NCBI GenBank assembly: GCA_019454045.1 | Contig: SKCR01001873.1 | Coordinates: 1-64,000 of the forward strand | Direction of reading: 5' to 3' | Source: Zanthoxylum bungeanum | Taxonomy: Eukaryota > Streptophyta > Magnoliopsida > Sapindales > Rutaceae | Length of the DNA: 64,000 nucleotides | Shown: positions 30,971 to 42,574 of the stretch, in pieces | How positions within the stretch are numbered: the stretch's first letter is position 1 | Layout of the letters: the number at the start of each line of letters is the position of its first letter | The notes under the pieces: generated by a model | The model's database searches: none | Told to the model about the DNA's origin: nothing | What the model saw: the letters and a program-made list of their open reading frames with translations, nothing else | Made by a program: the position numbers and the translations under genes

Positions 30971-32826
30971 TGATGAGTGATAAATGTATCACTATTTCCC
31001 ACTCATTTAACTTAATGTTTTGTATAGTTTCTTGAGTTTTGTGAATATTTTGATGTGTTTGTGTTATTTTGTAGATAAATAAAGTTTCAGGAGATTCTGG
31101 AGGTGATTTGAAGCAAAACTGTGAAATTTGGTGAAATTTGGCAAAAAGGGTATTTTGGTAATTTTGGACGTCCCGACACAAATTTTGGTAATTTTGGACA
31201 TCCCGACACCGAAATAACGTTTCAAGATATTCTGGAGTGATTTGGAGCAGCAAAATTGTGAAAATTGGCGAAAAGGGTATTTTGGTAATTTTGGGCATCC
31301 CGATACCGAGGGTATTTTAGTAATTTAACCACCATGCCACGTGTCAAAGATTCAACGAGCCGTCATTTTTAGCACACCATGCCACGTGTCGAAAATTCAG
31401 CGATCCAAAAAAAAATAATAATAAAAAATAAAAAAAATCAGAAAAATAATAAAATAATAAAAATCAAAAAATAATAATAAAAATTAGATTTTTTTGCCTA
31501 TAAATAGATTTCGAATTTTTAGTTTCAAATGTACCTCTTCCTCTGAAATCCTTATAAATAAATTGAGAGTTCTTCATATTTTCTTCTTTTATTCAGTTTT
31601 ATTTACGCTTTGTAGTAGTAATTCTATCCATCCATGGATGGGGGTCGGGGTAACGTCTCTATGCTGAGGTAATAAGGTAATCTTTTACTTTTGCTATTTA
31701 GATTAATCTCCCTTAAAATATAATATATAAACTATTTAAAATCTGAATTAATAAAAAGATACCGCCATTCTAGGCCGGTTGATTATTCAATTTAAACTGG
31801 TTAAACCTGACTTAATGAGGATACCGCCATTCTAGGTCGGTTGGTTTAAATTTATATTTCTGTTCCGCCTTATGGCTGGTATATTTGAATTTGACTTAAT
31901 CAGGATACCGCCATTCCGGACGGTTGGTTTAAAATATCACAAGATTATATATTATATTATTGGGAGATATCTAAATAGTATATAGTAGAAGTTATTTCCT
32001 TTTACCTTAGCATTTCATTTATTTATTTTAATTACTTTCTGCAATTTCATTTTCTGTCTTTTAAGTTTATATCAGCTTTAGTTATGTGTTGTAACTAAGT
32101 TAGTATTCTAGGGTGTGATGATTTCTAATATCACCGTATTAAAAAAGGGTTAGATTATAGTTGGGGTAATTAAAAGAGTTATTTGTTGAGTCATAATCTT
32201 AATGCTTTTTATTAACCGATCACTAATAAAATTGATTAGGTAAACTTAAAATGAACTAGACATAGGGATTTTAAGTTAAAACCTTAGTCTCAACAACTCA
32301 CGATCTTCCTTAAGGATAGATAACCCTTTAATAGATTTCCTTACAGGATAGACATATACCTGTCAGGCGGGGGTAGTCATAATTGGAACTTAACCTTAAT
32401 GAATCTAGGTAATTTAATTGACATAGACATATGGTTCAATTGGATTATAACTAGGTATTTGTAAATGATCATTCGAAAGAGGCTTTTACATAATTTAGTG
32501 TTCGGATTAATAATTCAATAATTATCCAACTATGATTTAACTACTTCATCTTTTAATTGATATTAGAAAGATTCACAACCCTAGATCTTTGAATCTTTTT
32601 ATTTCCTTAGTATTTTCTTTTATTTTTGTCTTTTTATTTATTTAGTAAATCATAAATCAAATCATTTCAAGCAATCAATTCTCTTTCCCTATAATTAGAT
32701 ATTTGTAAATAAATAGTATCAAAAATTAATAACAACAGTAGGAATTAAGTCCTCGTGGGATCGATATTTTTATACTACTTGAACGATACGTGCGCTTGCG
32801 TTATACGTGTGTGTTTACGCCGGTCA
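30971..32826 (+). mobile_element. Element G, 3' LTR
   Basis: Near-identical to 24975-26815, with a few small indels (for example extra GGATGGGGGTCG near 31640). It ends CGCCGGTCA and is followed by GTCGT, the target-site duplication. Confidence 0.95.
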
Positions 32827-33420
32827 GTCGTCTATGTACATTTCTATAGTTTTCCTAATTTGTTGGGAAAAAAACATCTTGTTGACGAGGCATTGGTATG
32901 TGGCTCCAACATTTTTTGGTCCGAATGGCATTACCTTGTTGCAATAGATTCATCTGTTGGTGACGAAGGCCATCTTTTCCTAGTCGTTTGGATGAATGAT
33001 GATTTGATTGTAGCCTGAGTAGGCATCCATGAAGCTCAATATTTATGCCCTACTGTAGCATCAACCATTGAATCGATATAAGGCAAATGGAATGAGTCTT
33101 TGGGGCAAGCCTTATTCATACCTATGAAGTCGATGCAGACTCGCCATGTCCCATTCTTTTTTTGGACAACCACAATGTTCGCAAGCTACTTTGGATACTG
33201 AACTTCTTTAATGGCTCCATTTTGAAGAAGCGTCTTAACCTAATCGTCGATGATTTGGTTCCACTTTGGTGTGAATTTTCTCTTCTTCTATCTTACTTGG
33301 GGGTAGTCTGGGTCCATATGGAGTTCGTGGGTTATCATTTCCGGATCTATCCCAGTCATGTCTTCATGAGACCAGGCGAAGCAATCTTGTCGATCTATGA
33401 GGAATTTAATTAAATATGCG
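32827..33420 (-). pseudogene. pol: Element B reverse transcriptase, N-terminal part
   Basis: The minus strand reads ANIVVVQKKNGTWRVCIDF, MNKACPKDSFHLPYIDSMVD, MSFMDAYSGYNQIIIHPND and KVMPFGPKNVGATYQ, ending at the catalytic EMYIDD next to G. These are the standard gypsy RT blocks. Stops and a shift are present (for example in TNR-stop-IYCNK). Element G inserted directly after the two catalytic aspartate codons. Confidence 0.9.
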
Positions 33421-34188
33421 GACAACTTGGCTTCAAGGTGAGCCCCAATTTGAGCTTTGTGGCTCGCAAGCTATGGATGAATTTGGACCTCTTCGAGTTC
33501 TTCAATGTTGGGCTGATCTGGCTCGGCCCAACGAGATCCTTCCTGTAATTGCTATGCTAGTTCAATTTGGCTTTCAAGGTCATTTGATAGCAACTCCTTG
33601 AGGCAAGTTGGTCTCCCTTGATCTCTTGCATGCCCTATTTAGTGGGGGATTTCAGTTCTTAGTTATATATGGATGAGACTTCCCTCATATCATAAATCCA
33701 TGATCGGTCGACGACCAGGTTGTAGGCTGAGGGACTGTCCAAGACCAGAACTTTGACTTCTCCAGCGTATACTGGGAGAGATATTTCTCCCAAGGTAAAT
33801 TTTTTCCCCGACTGAACTGAACCAGTACTGTTAACCCTCGATTGGTTTTATCCAATCATGTGCCCATGTATGTTAGGGTAGTGGTAAAGATGAAGTTGGC
33901 CGAGGATCCGGTGTCAACTAGTACTCGCTTGATCATGAAGTTTGCAACTTGTAAGGAGATCACTAAAGCGTCGTGATGAGGGTTCATCTGACTTGAGTTT
34001 CTATTATCAGAGAAATCAATGGTTAGATTTGTAAACAATTTTTCTATTGACATTGTAGACTGAGGAGTCCTGACGGTAGCTTCTCTTGGCGGTTGAGTAA
34101 GAAACACCGCTGATTTCAGATCCGCTTGAGATAAATTTCCATCTATTGTTGATCGGAGGCGGTGGTGGGAGATCATCTTTCTGCCCAC
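33421..34188 (-). pseudogene. pol: Element B protease and linker
   Basis: The minus-strand frame 34188-33856 carries NPHHDALVISLQVANFMIKR followed by VLVDTGSSANFIF, the protease active site (D-T-G-S-S) in the form typical of Retand-like Tat elements. The linker to RT (33855-33421) is decayed. Confidence 0.88.
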
Positions 34189-35263
34189 TTCTTTCGTCTC
34201 TTATGGCCATTGTAGTCTTGCCCTTCTCTGTGAGCAGGTCTTTTAGATACCCCTTATTAAGTAGATCCAGAAATTCTAATCTCAGGGAAACACAATCAGG
34301 TGTCGTATGGCCACAATCCTGGTAGAACTCACACAATTTGCTTCTGTCCTTCCTTGCAGATCCGTGGTAAAGTTGTAGTCTGAGAGTCTTGGCCTATTTG
34401 ATGACATCATGTCCTGGACCTTGTAAGGTCGACGATCAAAATCTTGGTTGAGAGGACGATGCTCTCTTTTTCATGGGCCATTTAATCTATTGGCTGTAGA
34501 GCTTTGCCAATGAATTATTTGGGTCACTTGGGAGGATTTGGGGTTCTATCATTGTGATGGCTAGAGGAACTTTCTTTTCTCTTGTTCCTATTATCTTCCT
34601 TCCATCTAATCTCAATTTGAGCTCGGGCCATGGCCTGATCCATAGTGTGTCATCAAAACTTTTTTAGCTTCATATAAAGCCTATTGTCCACTAGCAGACC
34701 ATTCCTGAAGGCTTCAACCGTTGTCGGCTGGTGGAGATTTGAGATGGATATTCTTTCCTTGTTGGAACAAGTCACGTAGCCTCGTAGAGATTCTCCCTTT
34801 ATCTGTTGGATCATGTTGAGGTCTTATATTATTTTTTTGAGTCTACAAAAGCTCACAATGTGCTCCACAAACTTGTCTGCTAGTTCTTGATACGATCTGA
34901 CGGATCGGTATGAAAGGTTAATGAGCCAAGTGAGGGTTGGGCCAACTAATGTATTTTCAAACCCTCTACACATTCCAGCTTCTCATAGGTGTGGAGCCAG
35001 TGCCGTAAACACCATTTTATACTTGTAATAAACAATATGGTTGTTTGGGTCCGTAGATCCGTCATATAACTTCATGCATGGGGATTGAACTTCCGTGGGA
35101 GTTCAACAAAAGTAATGGTCTCTAGGAAATGAGTGTTTGAGATTGTCCCGGCTCGGGTTTTCCTCACTTGTAGTCTCACCCCAGGTAGTCTGGAAAGAAT
35201 TGCATCTTTGCATTCATGCATCTCTTTGTGTATGGCAAAGGCGGCTCATTGTGCTGGAAAAGC
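34189..35263 (-). pseudogene. gag: Element B gag C-terminal half
   Basis: The frame 34336-34016 begins with LCEFYQDCGHTTPDC followed by LRLEFLDLLNKGYLKDLL, the Tat-type gag zinc knuckle and the helix after it. Further right (34340-35263) the minus strand is decayed capsid sequence. The hAT-like element interrupts gag at 35263. Confidence 0.8.
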
Positions 35264-36051
35264 TAGGGGTGGGCGCGGTTCGGTTTGGTTCGGTTTTTGC
35301 TAAAAATCGAACCAAACCATATTTTATGGTTCAGATTTTTTACCTCTCAAACCAAACCATTAAATAACGGTTTGGTTCGGATCGAAAATTTTTTAAACCA
35401 GCGATTTACGGATTGGTTCGGTTCGGTTTACAGATTATTATACTTAAAAAAAAATTTAATCCACTTAAGTGAAGACAAAAACAAAAACAAAACTAGTCTA
35501 TCCAACAAATAATATGAAGTGCTAGAGTGTAAGCTGTGACTCCAGGGAACACATGCACTCCATTAAGGATTGAAAAATGAGGCACAATTAATTATTGTAT
35601 TTTTTAAAAATTACCTTGAATAATGATGCTACCATCATTCTAATTAAGAGACAAATCCAACATCTTACTTTCAAGAGTAATGATGCTACCATAAAATAAA
35701 AAATTTAAGAATAAAAGTATTAACAAATAAATTGAAGAATAAAAGTATTAACAAATAAATATATTAACAAAAAATTTAAGAATAAAAGTATTAACATACT
35801 AATAAAAAGAAAATATAAAATAAAATTAAAAGAAAAAAATATAAATTTTTTTTATAAAAATATAATTTTTTTTTAATTATAACAGTTCGGTTCGGTTTAA
35901 CAGGTGCGGTTCGGATTAGCTCCTGAACCGAACAGTAAACCGTTTAGGGTGGGCCAATCCGAACCGCAAACCGAACCGTTAGAAAAAAAACCGTAAATTA
36001 GGTCCGGTTTGCGGTTTGGTTCGGTTCGGTCGGTTTTTCTGCCCACCCCTA
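35264..36051. mobile_element. hAT-like MITE in B gag
   Basis: 788 bp with 11-bp perfect terminal inverted repeats (TAGGGGTGGGC at 35264, GCCCACCCCTA ending 36051). The 8-bp flanks GGAAAAGC and GGACCAGC match at six positions, as expected for an aged hAT target-site duplication. Both ends are rich in GGTTCGG; the middle is AT-rich. It encodes no transposase. Confidence 0.9.
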
Positions 36052-36400
36052 GGACCAGCAGGAGATATGTGGTGAACTGTCTGGTGGCTTTGAGGGTGGT
36101 TGCCCAATGGCAGGTCGTCGTTAGCCACATCGTTGAATGCCCCCAAGTGGTTAGTTTGAATGGATGGGTCATTGGGGCGATCCTGGTTTTCGAGCTGGGA
36201 GGTTGAAGCAATCTGCTCCAACTACTTTTGGAGGCTTGTGTTGGTGCTTCGCATGACATTGTTCTCTTCCTGCAATGCTCGCTACCGTTCTTATACCTTG
36301 GCCAACTGTGGGGTGGGTGATTGTGGTGGTTTGCATTTTCATTTTTCGTAAAGGAAGCTTTACTGATGGAAATATAAAAAAAAAAAAAAAATCCATATTT
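36052..36400 (-). pseudogene. gag: Element B gag N-terminal region
   Basis: Minus-strand decayed frames after the MITE, for example MEQIASTSQLENQDRPNDPS and SIAGREQCHAKHQHKPPK. They line up as the N-terminal part of gag by position only. The part from 36155 recurs at 57040. Confidence 0.5.
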
Positions 36401-38240
36401 ACATTTTGGCTATATGTCTACAACCTCGTATTTTTCAAAAGTTTAAAATATATAACTTAAGAATGTAACATAGCACTTTGAAATATGTAACAAAAAAGTT
36501 GGGAAATGCAATGAAATTTTGATACTATGTTTTGATCAACCTTAAGCATAATTTTCTGAATTTCTTTTTATCAACATTGTTCGGTTGAGAATGTTGGCAA
36601 GAACGATTCTTCAGAGCTGTAAATCAGATTATTTTATTTGGGCATATAACTGAAGTTTTAGGCTGAAGATTGTTCGAATTCCCTTAGAATGAAGTTCGTT
36701 TGAATGAGTTTTTTTATCATTAAAATAAGAGTTTCAGTGACCATCCCGTTCGAACACAAAATCGCACCAATACATTATCAGGAATCATTTGCACATTTAG
36801 AAATAAGTATTTCTATCTTTGAAATCTTACCTTATAAAATGTTTTTCCAGCCACCTTTTGCTCTTTCATTGAATTTTGCTGAACCCTAGTTTTTCTAGCC
36901 TCCCTCTTCATTGATCAAGCTTTCTTCCTTAAAGATTCATTTGTGGTTCCAATGAGAGATTCAACCATCAACACCCTAAATACCAAACTCAACCAATACA
37001 AAAAAAAAATTATGAGTTCTAATTATTGAAGAAGCGAGTTCGCTAGGTGAATTCACGATAAACTTTGGAGGTTCCGGAGAAGACTGCTTAGTGTGGGCTC
37101 AGAGAAGTTCTTTTAGTTATTACAATTGAGATAAATGAAATTACCTACAAACACTCAAACAAAAAATACAATTATACCCAAGGCGGGGTGAATTGGGTAT
37201 AAGTCCAAATAATACGGAATTAAAAACTTTTTACAATTTAAAAACCACTTATTTTGTAGCTTTACTAATTAAGCTTTGTGTGTAGTTTTCTCAGTCACAA
37301 TCTATTACCAAATGTAAGTTTCTAAACAATATGGAAATATATATATAAAAAAAAAAACTTGCGATAATTAAAAGAGTTTAGGGATAGAGAAAATAACACT
37401 GAGATTTATAGTGGTTCGGCCAACAATGCCTACGTCCACACCTCCAAGTCACCCTTGAAGCTTTCCACTATATAAATGTGATTCCACACTTTACATCGAG
37501 ATTTTTCCGTGGCTCACTCACAAACCAAGAGTTTTGTCCATAGGTTCACTGTAGGCATTGCATTTTTGCATGTGAAACCCGATGATGAGTCTCAGTTGGA
37601 GGCACTACCTTTTAAGTCGCGGAAACCGTGGGAAACGGACGTCGGAAGGGAGGAGTCAAGAATTGACTCATATTCCGATTAAGTTCGCTGATTTAGCTTC
37701 GGTTTACTTGTTGGTTTTCCGTTTTAAAAATTATTCCCGGCCCAAAACACTCACAATCACCTAACCTCGGCCCAAAATCCTCGCAAGCCCCTTTGCCTTG
37801 AACCAAAACCCCCGCAAGCCCACACACCTTGTCCACAAAAACCAAACCCACCCAACCAAAGGCCCAAACGCCCCAACCAAGGCCCACACGCCCATTCACC
37901 CTAATACACACCCAAATTAAATAAAATATTAAATAAAATATTAATTAGATACTGTATTTGAATTAAATAAAATATTTAAACCATTTACCAATTAAATAAA
38001 ACATAATATATAATCATACCTAATTTAGACAAATCAATATATTAACTTCCTAACTAAACAAAATCACATACTAAATTAAAAAGATGATATACCTAATTAA
38101 AATCAATCATAACAAATAAAAAATATTGACTTCCTAATCTAACAAATTAAATGCCTAATCCTAACCAATCAAATATATTGTATTCCTAATCTAAACCAAA
38201 TTTGTCCCCCCTCAATCTAATCTTTTCATTGATGGATACC
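36155..38240. repeat. Left copy of a large duplicated segment
   Basis: Nearly identical to 57040-59128, including B-derived sequence and the first ~690 bp of the C LTR with the same LTR insertion point. The offset between copies is 20,885-20,888 bp. Confidence 0.93.
36401..37549 (-). other. Non-coding end of B, possible LTR/leader
   Basis: AT-rich. On the minus strand, GTGGACGTAGGC...GCCGAACCAC at 37411-37439 with TATATA upstream (near 37470) resembles the promoter-proximal part of plant LTRs. This could be the 5' LTR of B, but I see no partner LTR or PBS. Confidence 0.4.
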
Positions 38241-38309
38241 CAAATCAAATCCTCCCTTTAATGCCAAATCTTATTCCTTGTGAGACAAGGAGGAGCCCTA
38301 GCCATTCCC

Positions 38310-38317
38310 TATATAAA
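38310..38317 (+). promoter_or_regulatory. Putative TATA box of C LTR
   Basis: TATATAAA in CCCTATATAAACAACC, matching the element in A LTR at 8317-8324. Confidence 0.6.
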
Positions 38318-39109
38318 CAACCATCACCCAAAGCTCTCCCTCTCTCCAACACACACATTTTTTTAAAAGAAGTCACAAGCAAAAAATAGCAACAAATCCC
38401 TTACAAGTTCACGCATATTACACCAAAAAATAACAAAAATTTATCTTCATCTCCTTCCCCTACTTGACCGAAAAAACAAAGCCATATAAGCCTCCCTCAC
38501 ATCACCGAAAAATACACCAATACAACAGCCCTTTGCACGTCAAAAACACAGCCCCATAAGCCTCCCTATATCACTGAAATAACAGCCCCGTAAACCTCCT
38601 TGCAGTACCGAAAAACTGCACTCTTATTAGCCCTCAAAACAGTCCCTAAAATCCCTAAACCAGTAACATAAAAACTGCACTTATAACCCTTAAATAATCA
38701 CACAAAAACGACACTTAAAACCCACAAAAAAAACACCCAAAACAGTCCCCTATACACCTGAAACAGTGACCAATAATACGACAGCAAAACCGCGAGGAAA
38801 CAGTAGCAAAACGTAGTCAAAACAGTAGCTTGAGCAGTGAAACAGCGAGGTAAAACGCAAACCAGTGAACCATAAAAGTTGGGTTGTGATAGCTCTTCCG
38901 ATGGCCGTGAAACGTGAGTTCGAAAGTCGACATAAAAGGTTAGACCCGAGGGTATTTTCCACATTTGTTTTTTGTTTTATTTGTATTATTTATTGAGTAT
39001 TGCTTGCATGATTGTTATGTTGAAATGCATGTTGTGGCCCTTGAGTAGATAAATATGCATGGATTATAAGATATTGTATGTTGTGGCTTTGGAATAAAAT
39101 GAAAGATGT

Positions 39110-40600
39110 GTCAACTCTCGCGGTATATCGGATGGAAACCCGGACGTAAATTTCATAGCCGATTCCGAATGGACGGTAGTATGATATGTACTCGGGATAC
39201 AACTCCATGTACCGCTTGAGTAAACGACACTTTCTTTTGTTTTATATTGTTTTGATTTATTTATTTTTCGTCATTTGAATTCCGTACATTATTTGTATGC
39301 ATGATACAATCGAGCGCATGGGCTTGTAAGTCGGATTAAAGGTCCCCTATTTGGAGGGGTTAAAATCCTTTACCACGATGCTTTGCCGCGCCGGTTGATG
39401 TGTGTTCGGTTGGATATAAGATATGTTCAATCGGGCATACTAAGTTTGATGTGATTGTCTTTATTTTTGTATGTATGATGCGATCGAGCGCATGGGCTTA
39501 GTAAATCGGATTAAAGGTCCCCTATTTGGAGGGGTTAAAATCATTTACCACGATGCTTTGCCGCGCCGGTTGATGTGTGTTCGGTTGGATGTAAGATATG
39601 TTCAATCGGACATACTAAGTTTGATATAGTTATCTTTATCTTTGTATGCATTATAACGGAAGGCGCATGGGCTTATTGTGTTGGATTAAAAGGTTCTCCA
39701 TTTTAGAAGAAAATCCTAAAAGGCTACCTTTACCACGATATTTGCCGTGTCTTTCATCTATTGATTGCATCGTTTATCCCTGTCTTGGCTCGACCTATTG
39801 TCATTGGTGTACCAATACTCCCAGCCCATCACACCTTGAAGCCCCCCTTAGCGCACACGCACAAAGTCCCCTGCCTTCACGCTAACCACTCCTTCAGCCA
39901 CGCACCACACAAAAAACCATAAGCAGCTCTCTTGCATCAACACGTAACCCTTACGTCCTTAAGCCATTCATGTCAAACTGCACCCATCCTTCACGCCGAA
40001 TACATGCAAACAGCCCCTAGACTTCACGGTAAATAAACCCCTTTACAGCAGCTCAATTCTCATGTAAGACCCCTCATCAACTATCGGCCACCCTAGCATC
40101 ATTCCTCACTGCCCTCATAAAGAACCTCACTGCTTCACCAAGCATAATCAGCGCCACATACCTAGACAACTCATACGAATTGACCACACTGTCACACGTA
40201 ATCAGCAACACACCCCTCACTGCCCAGTTCTACGCCTCTCACTGCCCAGTTTAGTCACCTTTCCACTGCCTGAAATCGCGCCCTAAACGCCACCTATTAG
40301 TCTCAGCCCGTACGTAAGGCCAGCTACACCATTCATACATGTATCATGAAATCCCACATGGTTATTCTTATCTTTGTACGCATCATAATGAAAAACATGT
40401 TTATTCCATTGGTTGCATCATTTACCTTAGTCTTGGCTTAACGTATTACAATTCATATACCTATGTCATGATAACATTTGAGTATTATTTCTTGTGGTAT
40501 ATCGGATGGAAACCCAGACATAAATTCCGTAGCCGATTCCGAATGGACGGTAGTGCGGTCTGTACTTGGGATACAATTCCACGTACCACTTGGAAAAGTG
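39110..40600 (+). repeat. Internal repeats of C LTR
   Basis: A GTATATCGGATGGAAACCC block occurs at about 39123 and 40498. Between them are ~175-bp units with CCCCTATTTGGAGGGGTTAA at about 39345 and 39520, plus a degenerate one near 39690. A duplicated GCATC...CTTAGTCTTGGCT stretch is near 39765 and 40410. Confidence 0.75.
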
Positions 40601-40925
40601 CTCACATGTGCGCTTGTGTGGTTAGTATGTGTGCTTGTGTTTTTGTGAATATAATATGCCAATGAAGTTGTATGTTCGTTGCTACTTTGATGTACTTTCA
40701 AGCATGCAATCTTAGATGTGAAATATATGTAAATTTAGGTGTAAGTTTTATTTTGTACATGTGAATTTAGAAGCATGATACTCTTGGAAATAAGTGTTAT
40801 CTAAGTTTGATTAAATTATTACACAAATCCTTTCATTACAAGTGACATAAGTAAGGGACCATTCCGAACCCAACGGTTTGAGGTCTTCCCTTGCGAGGGG
40901 TGAGTGCGGCCTTAAATCTCATTTT

Positions 40926-40952
40926 CCCGGTTCACACCGGGTGGCGACTCCA
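40926..40952 (+). other. Hairpin and PBS-like core near the end of C LTR
   Basis: CCCGG-TTCACA-CCGGG at 40926-40941, overlapping TGGCGACTCCA at 40942-40952, an exact match to the first 11 bases of the PBS at 41050. A second small hairpin CCCT-TGCG-AGGG lies just upstream (40889-40900). Confidence 0.7.
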
Positions 40953-41049
40953 TTATTCTCCGGTTTAGTCCCCCGTGGCTACTCCGTACTCCCGACTAGG
41001 CCGCTAGCCTAGGACAACATACGTCGTCCAGTTTCTGTGTCCCATAGTC

Positions 41050-41067
41050 TGGCGACTCCACTGGGGA
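41050..41067 (+). other. Primer-binding site of element C
   Basis: TGGCGACTCCACTGGGGA, identical to that of element A. Confidence 0.9.
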
Positions 41068-42219
41068 TAGAGAATCGGCCACGAAATATTGTCTTGTAAT
41101 GTTTGGATTTATGTTCTAATTGACCGTGTCTATAGTGGATAAAATTTGGGTTTAATCAAGGGCATTTTGAGGCTAGGTAATGGTTTGGTGTCTTTCTTCA
41201 TTCACTACCTTCCTAGAAGGAAAAGCTGTGAAGGCACATATATGGCCATCTACTCGTAGCTTATTGTGATAGACTAATTTGGAGGACTCGTTGTTTATTC
41301 CTGTCACCAAGCAATAAGAGCCTAAGAGGCTAGGGTACTTAAGAGAGCCTCACTCCACCCTCCCTCTGGGGAATCTACAACGGGAAATCCATTTGAAAGT
41401 CAGTCACACACCATAGCTCACGTACCTTAGTGTATAAAAAAGGGTGCGCTCACTTGGTCGCTCGAACCATTGATTGGGGAGACCTAGTTGTGGGCCATCC
41501 TTCGCCGGTGAGAGCCTTTGTCTACACTCTTGTGAACCCACCTATAGACGGGGTTTGTATGGTTAAAGTAACAATTATTTCCTTGAATATGTGCTCGTGG
41601 ACCATCCTCATTTGGATGCAGTTGGACTATTGTCAGAAATGCGAACTTTCTGGGCAATTTAAACTGGGGCGAGTTCGTACCTTATGACTATTAGGCCCAA
41701 AGCTTCTGAAATGTTGATGGGCCATTATGTAGAAATTATTACTTTATGTTTGCATTATCTTTCTTTTATGCTTGTGTTTGGGAACATCGTCGTTTGGATC
41801 CATTTGGACCATTTGTCATGGGATATGGGCTTGTTGGGCCATTTAAACTGGGACAAGAATGTATTTTATGACGATTGGGCCAAAGGCTTCTAAGTGCTGA
41901 TGGGCCACTTTGTGCTTGTGTTCGGAACATTACCATTTGGATTTAGTTGGGCTCCTTGTCATGAGATATGAACTCGTTGGGCCATTTAAACTGGGATGAG
42001 TTCACTCCTATGACAATTAGCCCGAAAGTTTCTAAAATGATAACGGGCCGATTTGTTTGAAAATTTTAGTTGATTTAGTATGTTATATATGTTACATGCA
42101 TCTCATCATGCCCTCATACATACATATGTCATGTTAACACCTTCTATGTCTAAAATAGACATCATAGATACCATTTGGGTTAGAGAAGGAACAAGGCTCA
42201 TTAAAGAATAGTAACAGTC
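41068..42219 (+). other. Element C untranslated leader
   Basis: The conserved leader block at 41160-41420 is followed by three degenerate repeats with AATTTAAACTGGG or CATTTAAACTGGG (near 41658, 41840 and 41980). No credible ORF. Confidence 0.8.
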
Positions 42220-42574
42220 ATGAGTGAATCTGGTAATGAGGTATCCCGTATGGATCAGTTAGAGACGGTCTCGCCAAGATTACTGAATAGTTGCAAGCCT
42301 TGACTACTGCTATGGCTGGTATGGCTGTGCCCGTGCTGGGGGAAATTCTGAGAATGTGAGGCGTGAAGAGCCTCCGAATGGGTTGGGGGATGATATCCCC
42401 ACTTTTGATGATGATATGGCAGAGTATGCAGCAGGCATATTATCTGGGTCTCAGGCAGAGTTACAGAAACTTCGGGATCAGGTTGATCAGTTACCCGCAA
42501 GATGAGGGTAAGAATGAAGTTTGCTGGATTATGACACACTGACTTTCAAGGAACAGTTGCCGGCACAGTTCAAG
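42220..42574 (+). pseudogene. gag: Element C gag, N-terminal part
   Basis: ATG at 42220 begins MSESGNEVSRMDQLE, matching gag of A. Small indels soon break the frame (near 42260 and 42340). The piece ends at LPAQFK, where copia element E is inserted. The other half resumes at 52548 with KMPNMAKFNGN. Confidence 0.85.

Larger units (their letters stand above)
24975..32826 (+). mobile_element. Element G: Athila-like non-autonomous LTR element carrying a LOG gene
   Basis: A structurally complete element of 7.85 kb with LTRs of 1841 and 1856 bp that are nearly identical. It has a perfect 5-bp target-site duplication (GTCGT at 24970-24974 and 32827-32831), a PBS for tRNA-Asp and a polypurine tract. 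Inside are a gag remnant, decayed sequence, a LOG-like gene, a fragment of Tat-element leader and Athila-type 3' repeats. There is no RT, RNase H or integrase, so it must have moved with proteins supplied in trans. The close match of its LTRs implies recent insertion. Confidence 0.95.
9025..37549 (-). mobile_element. Element B, Tat/Retand-like gypsy element split by nested insertions
   Basis: Pieces of one minus-strand element lie at 9025-16294, 24203-24974, 32827-35263 and 36052-37549. Peptides continue across each insertion: RT reads EMYIDD before G and TLVKS after it, and RNase H reads ALADFMAN before F and ICPTLQVPADLDV after it. Domain order is gag, protease, RT, RNase H, archaeal-type RNase H, integrase, then an antisense ORF and a minisatellite. 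That order matches the Retand branch of the Tat group. All coding parts are broken. The LTRs are not clearly seen: the 3' one would lie left of A, and the 5' one may include 36400-37549. Confidence 0.85.
37550..41046 (+). mobile_element. Element C, 5' LTR
   Basis: Starts TGTAGGCATTGCATTTTTGC and ends CCCATA (CA mutated to TA), three bases before the PBS. About 3.5 kb, longer than the A LTR, partly because of internal duplications (39110-39210 and 40495-40600; 39300-40480). TATATAAA at 38310 is the likely promoter. The flank before it is TTCAC. Confidence 0.9.

Noticed and set aside
39646..39885. 79-aa ORF in the C LTR
   Set aside because: Lies in degenerate LTR repeats, with no homology that I recognise.
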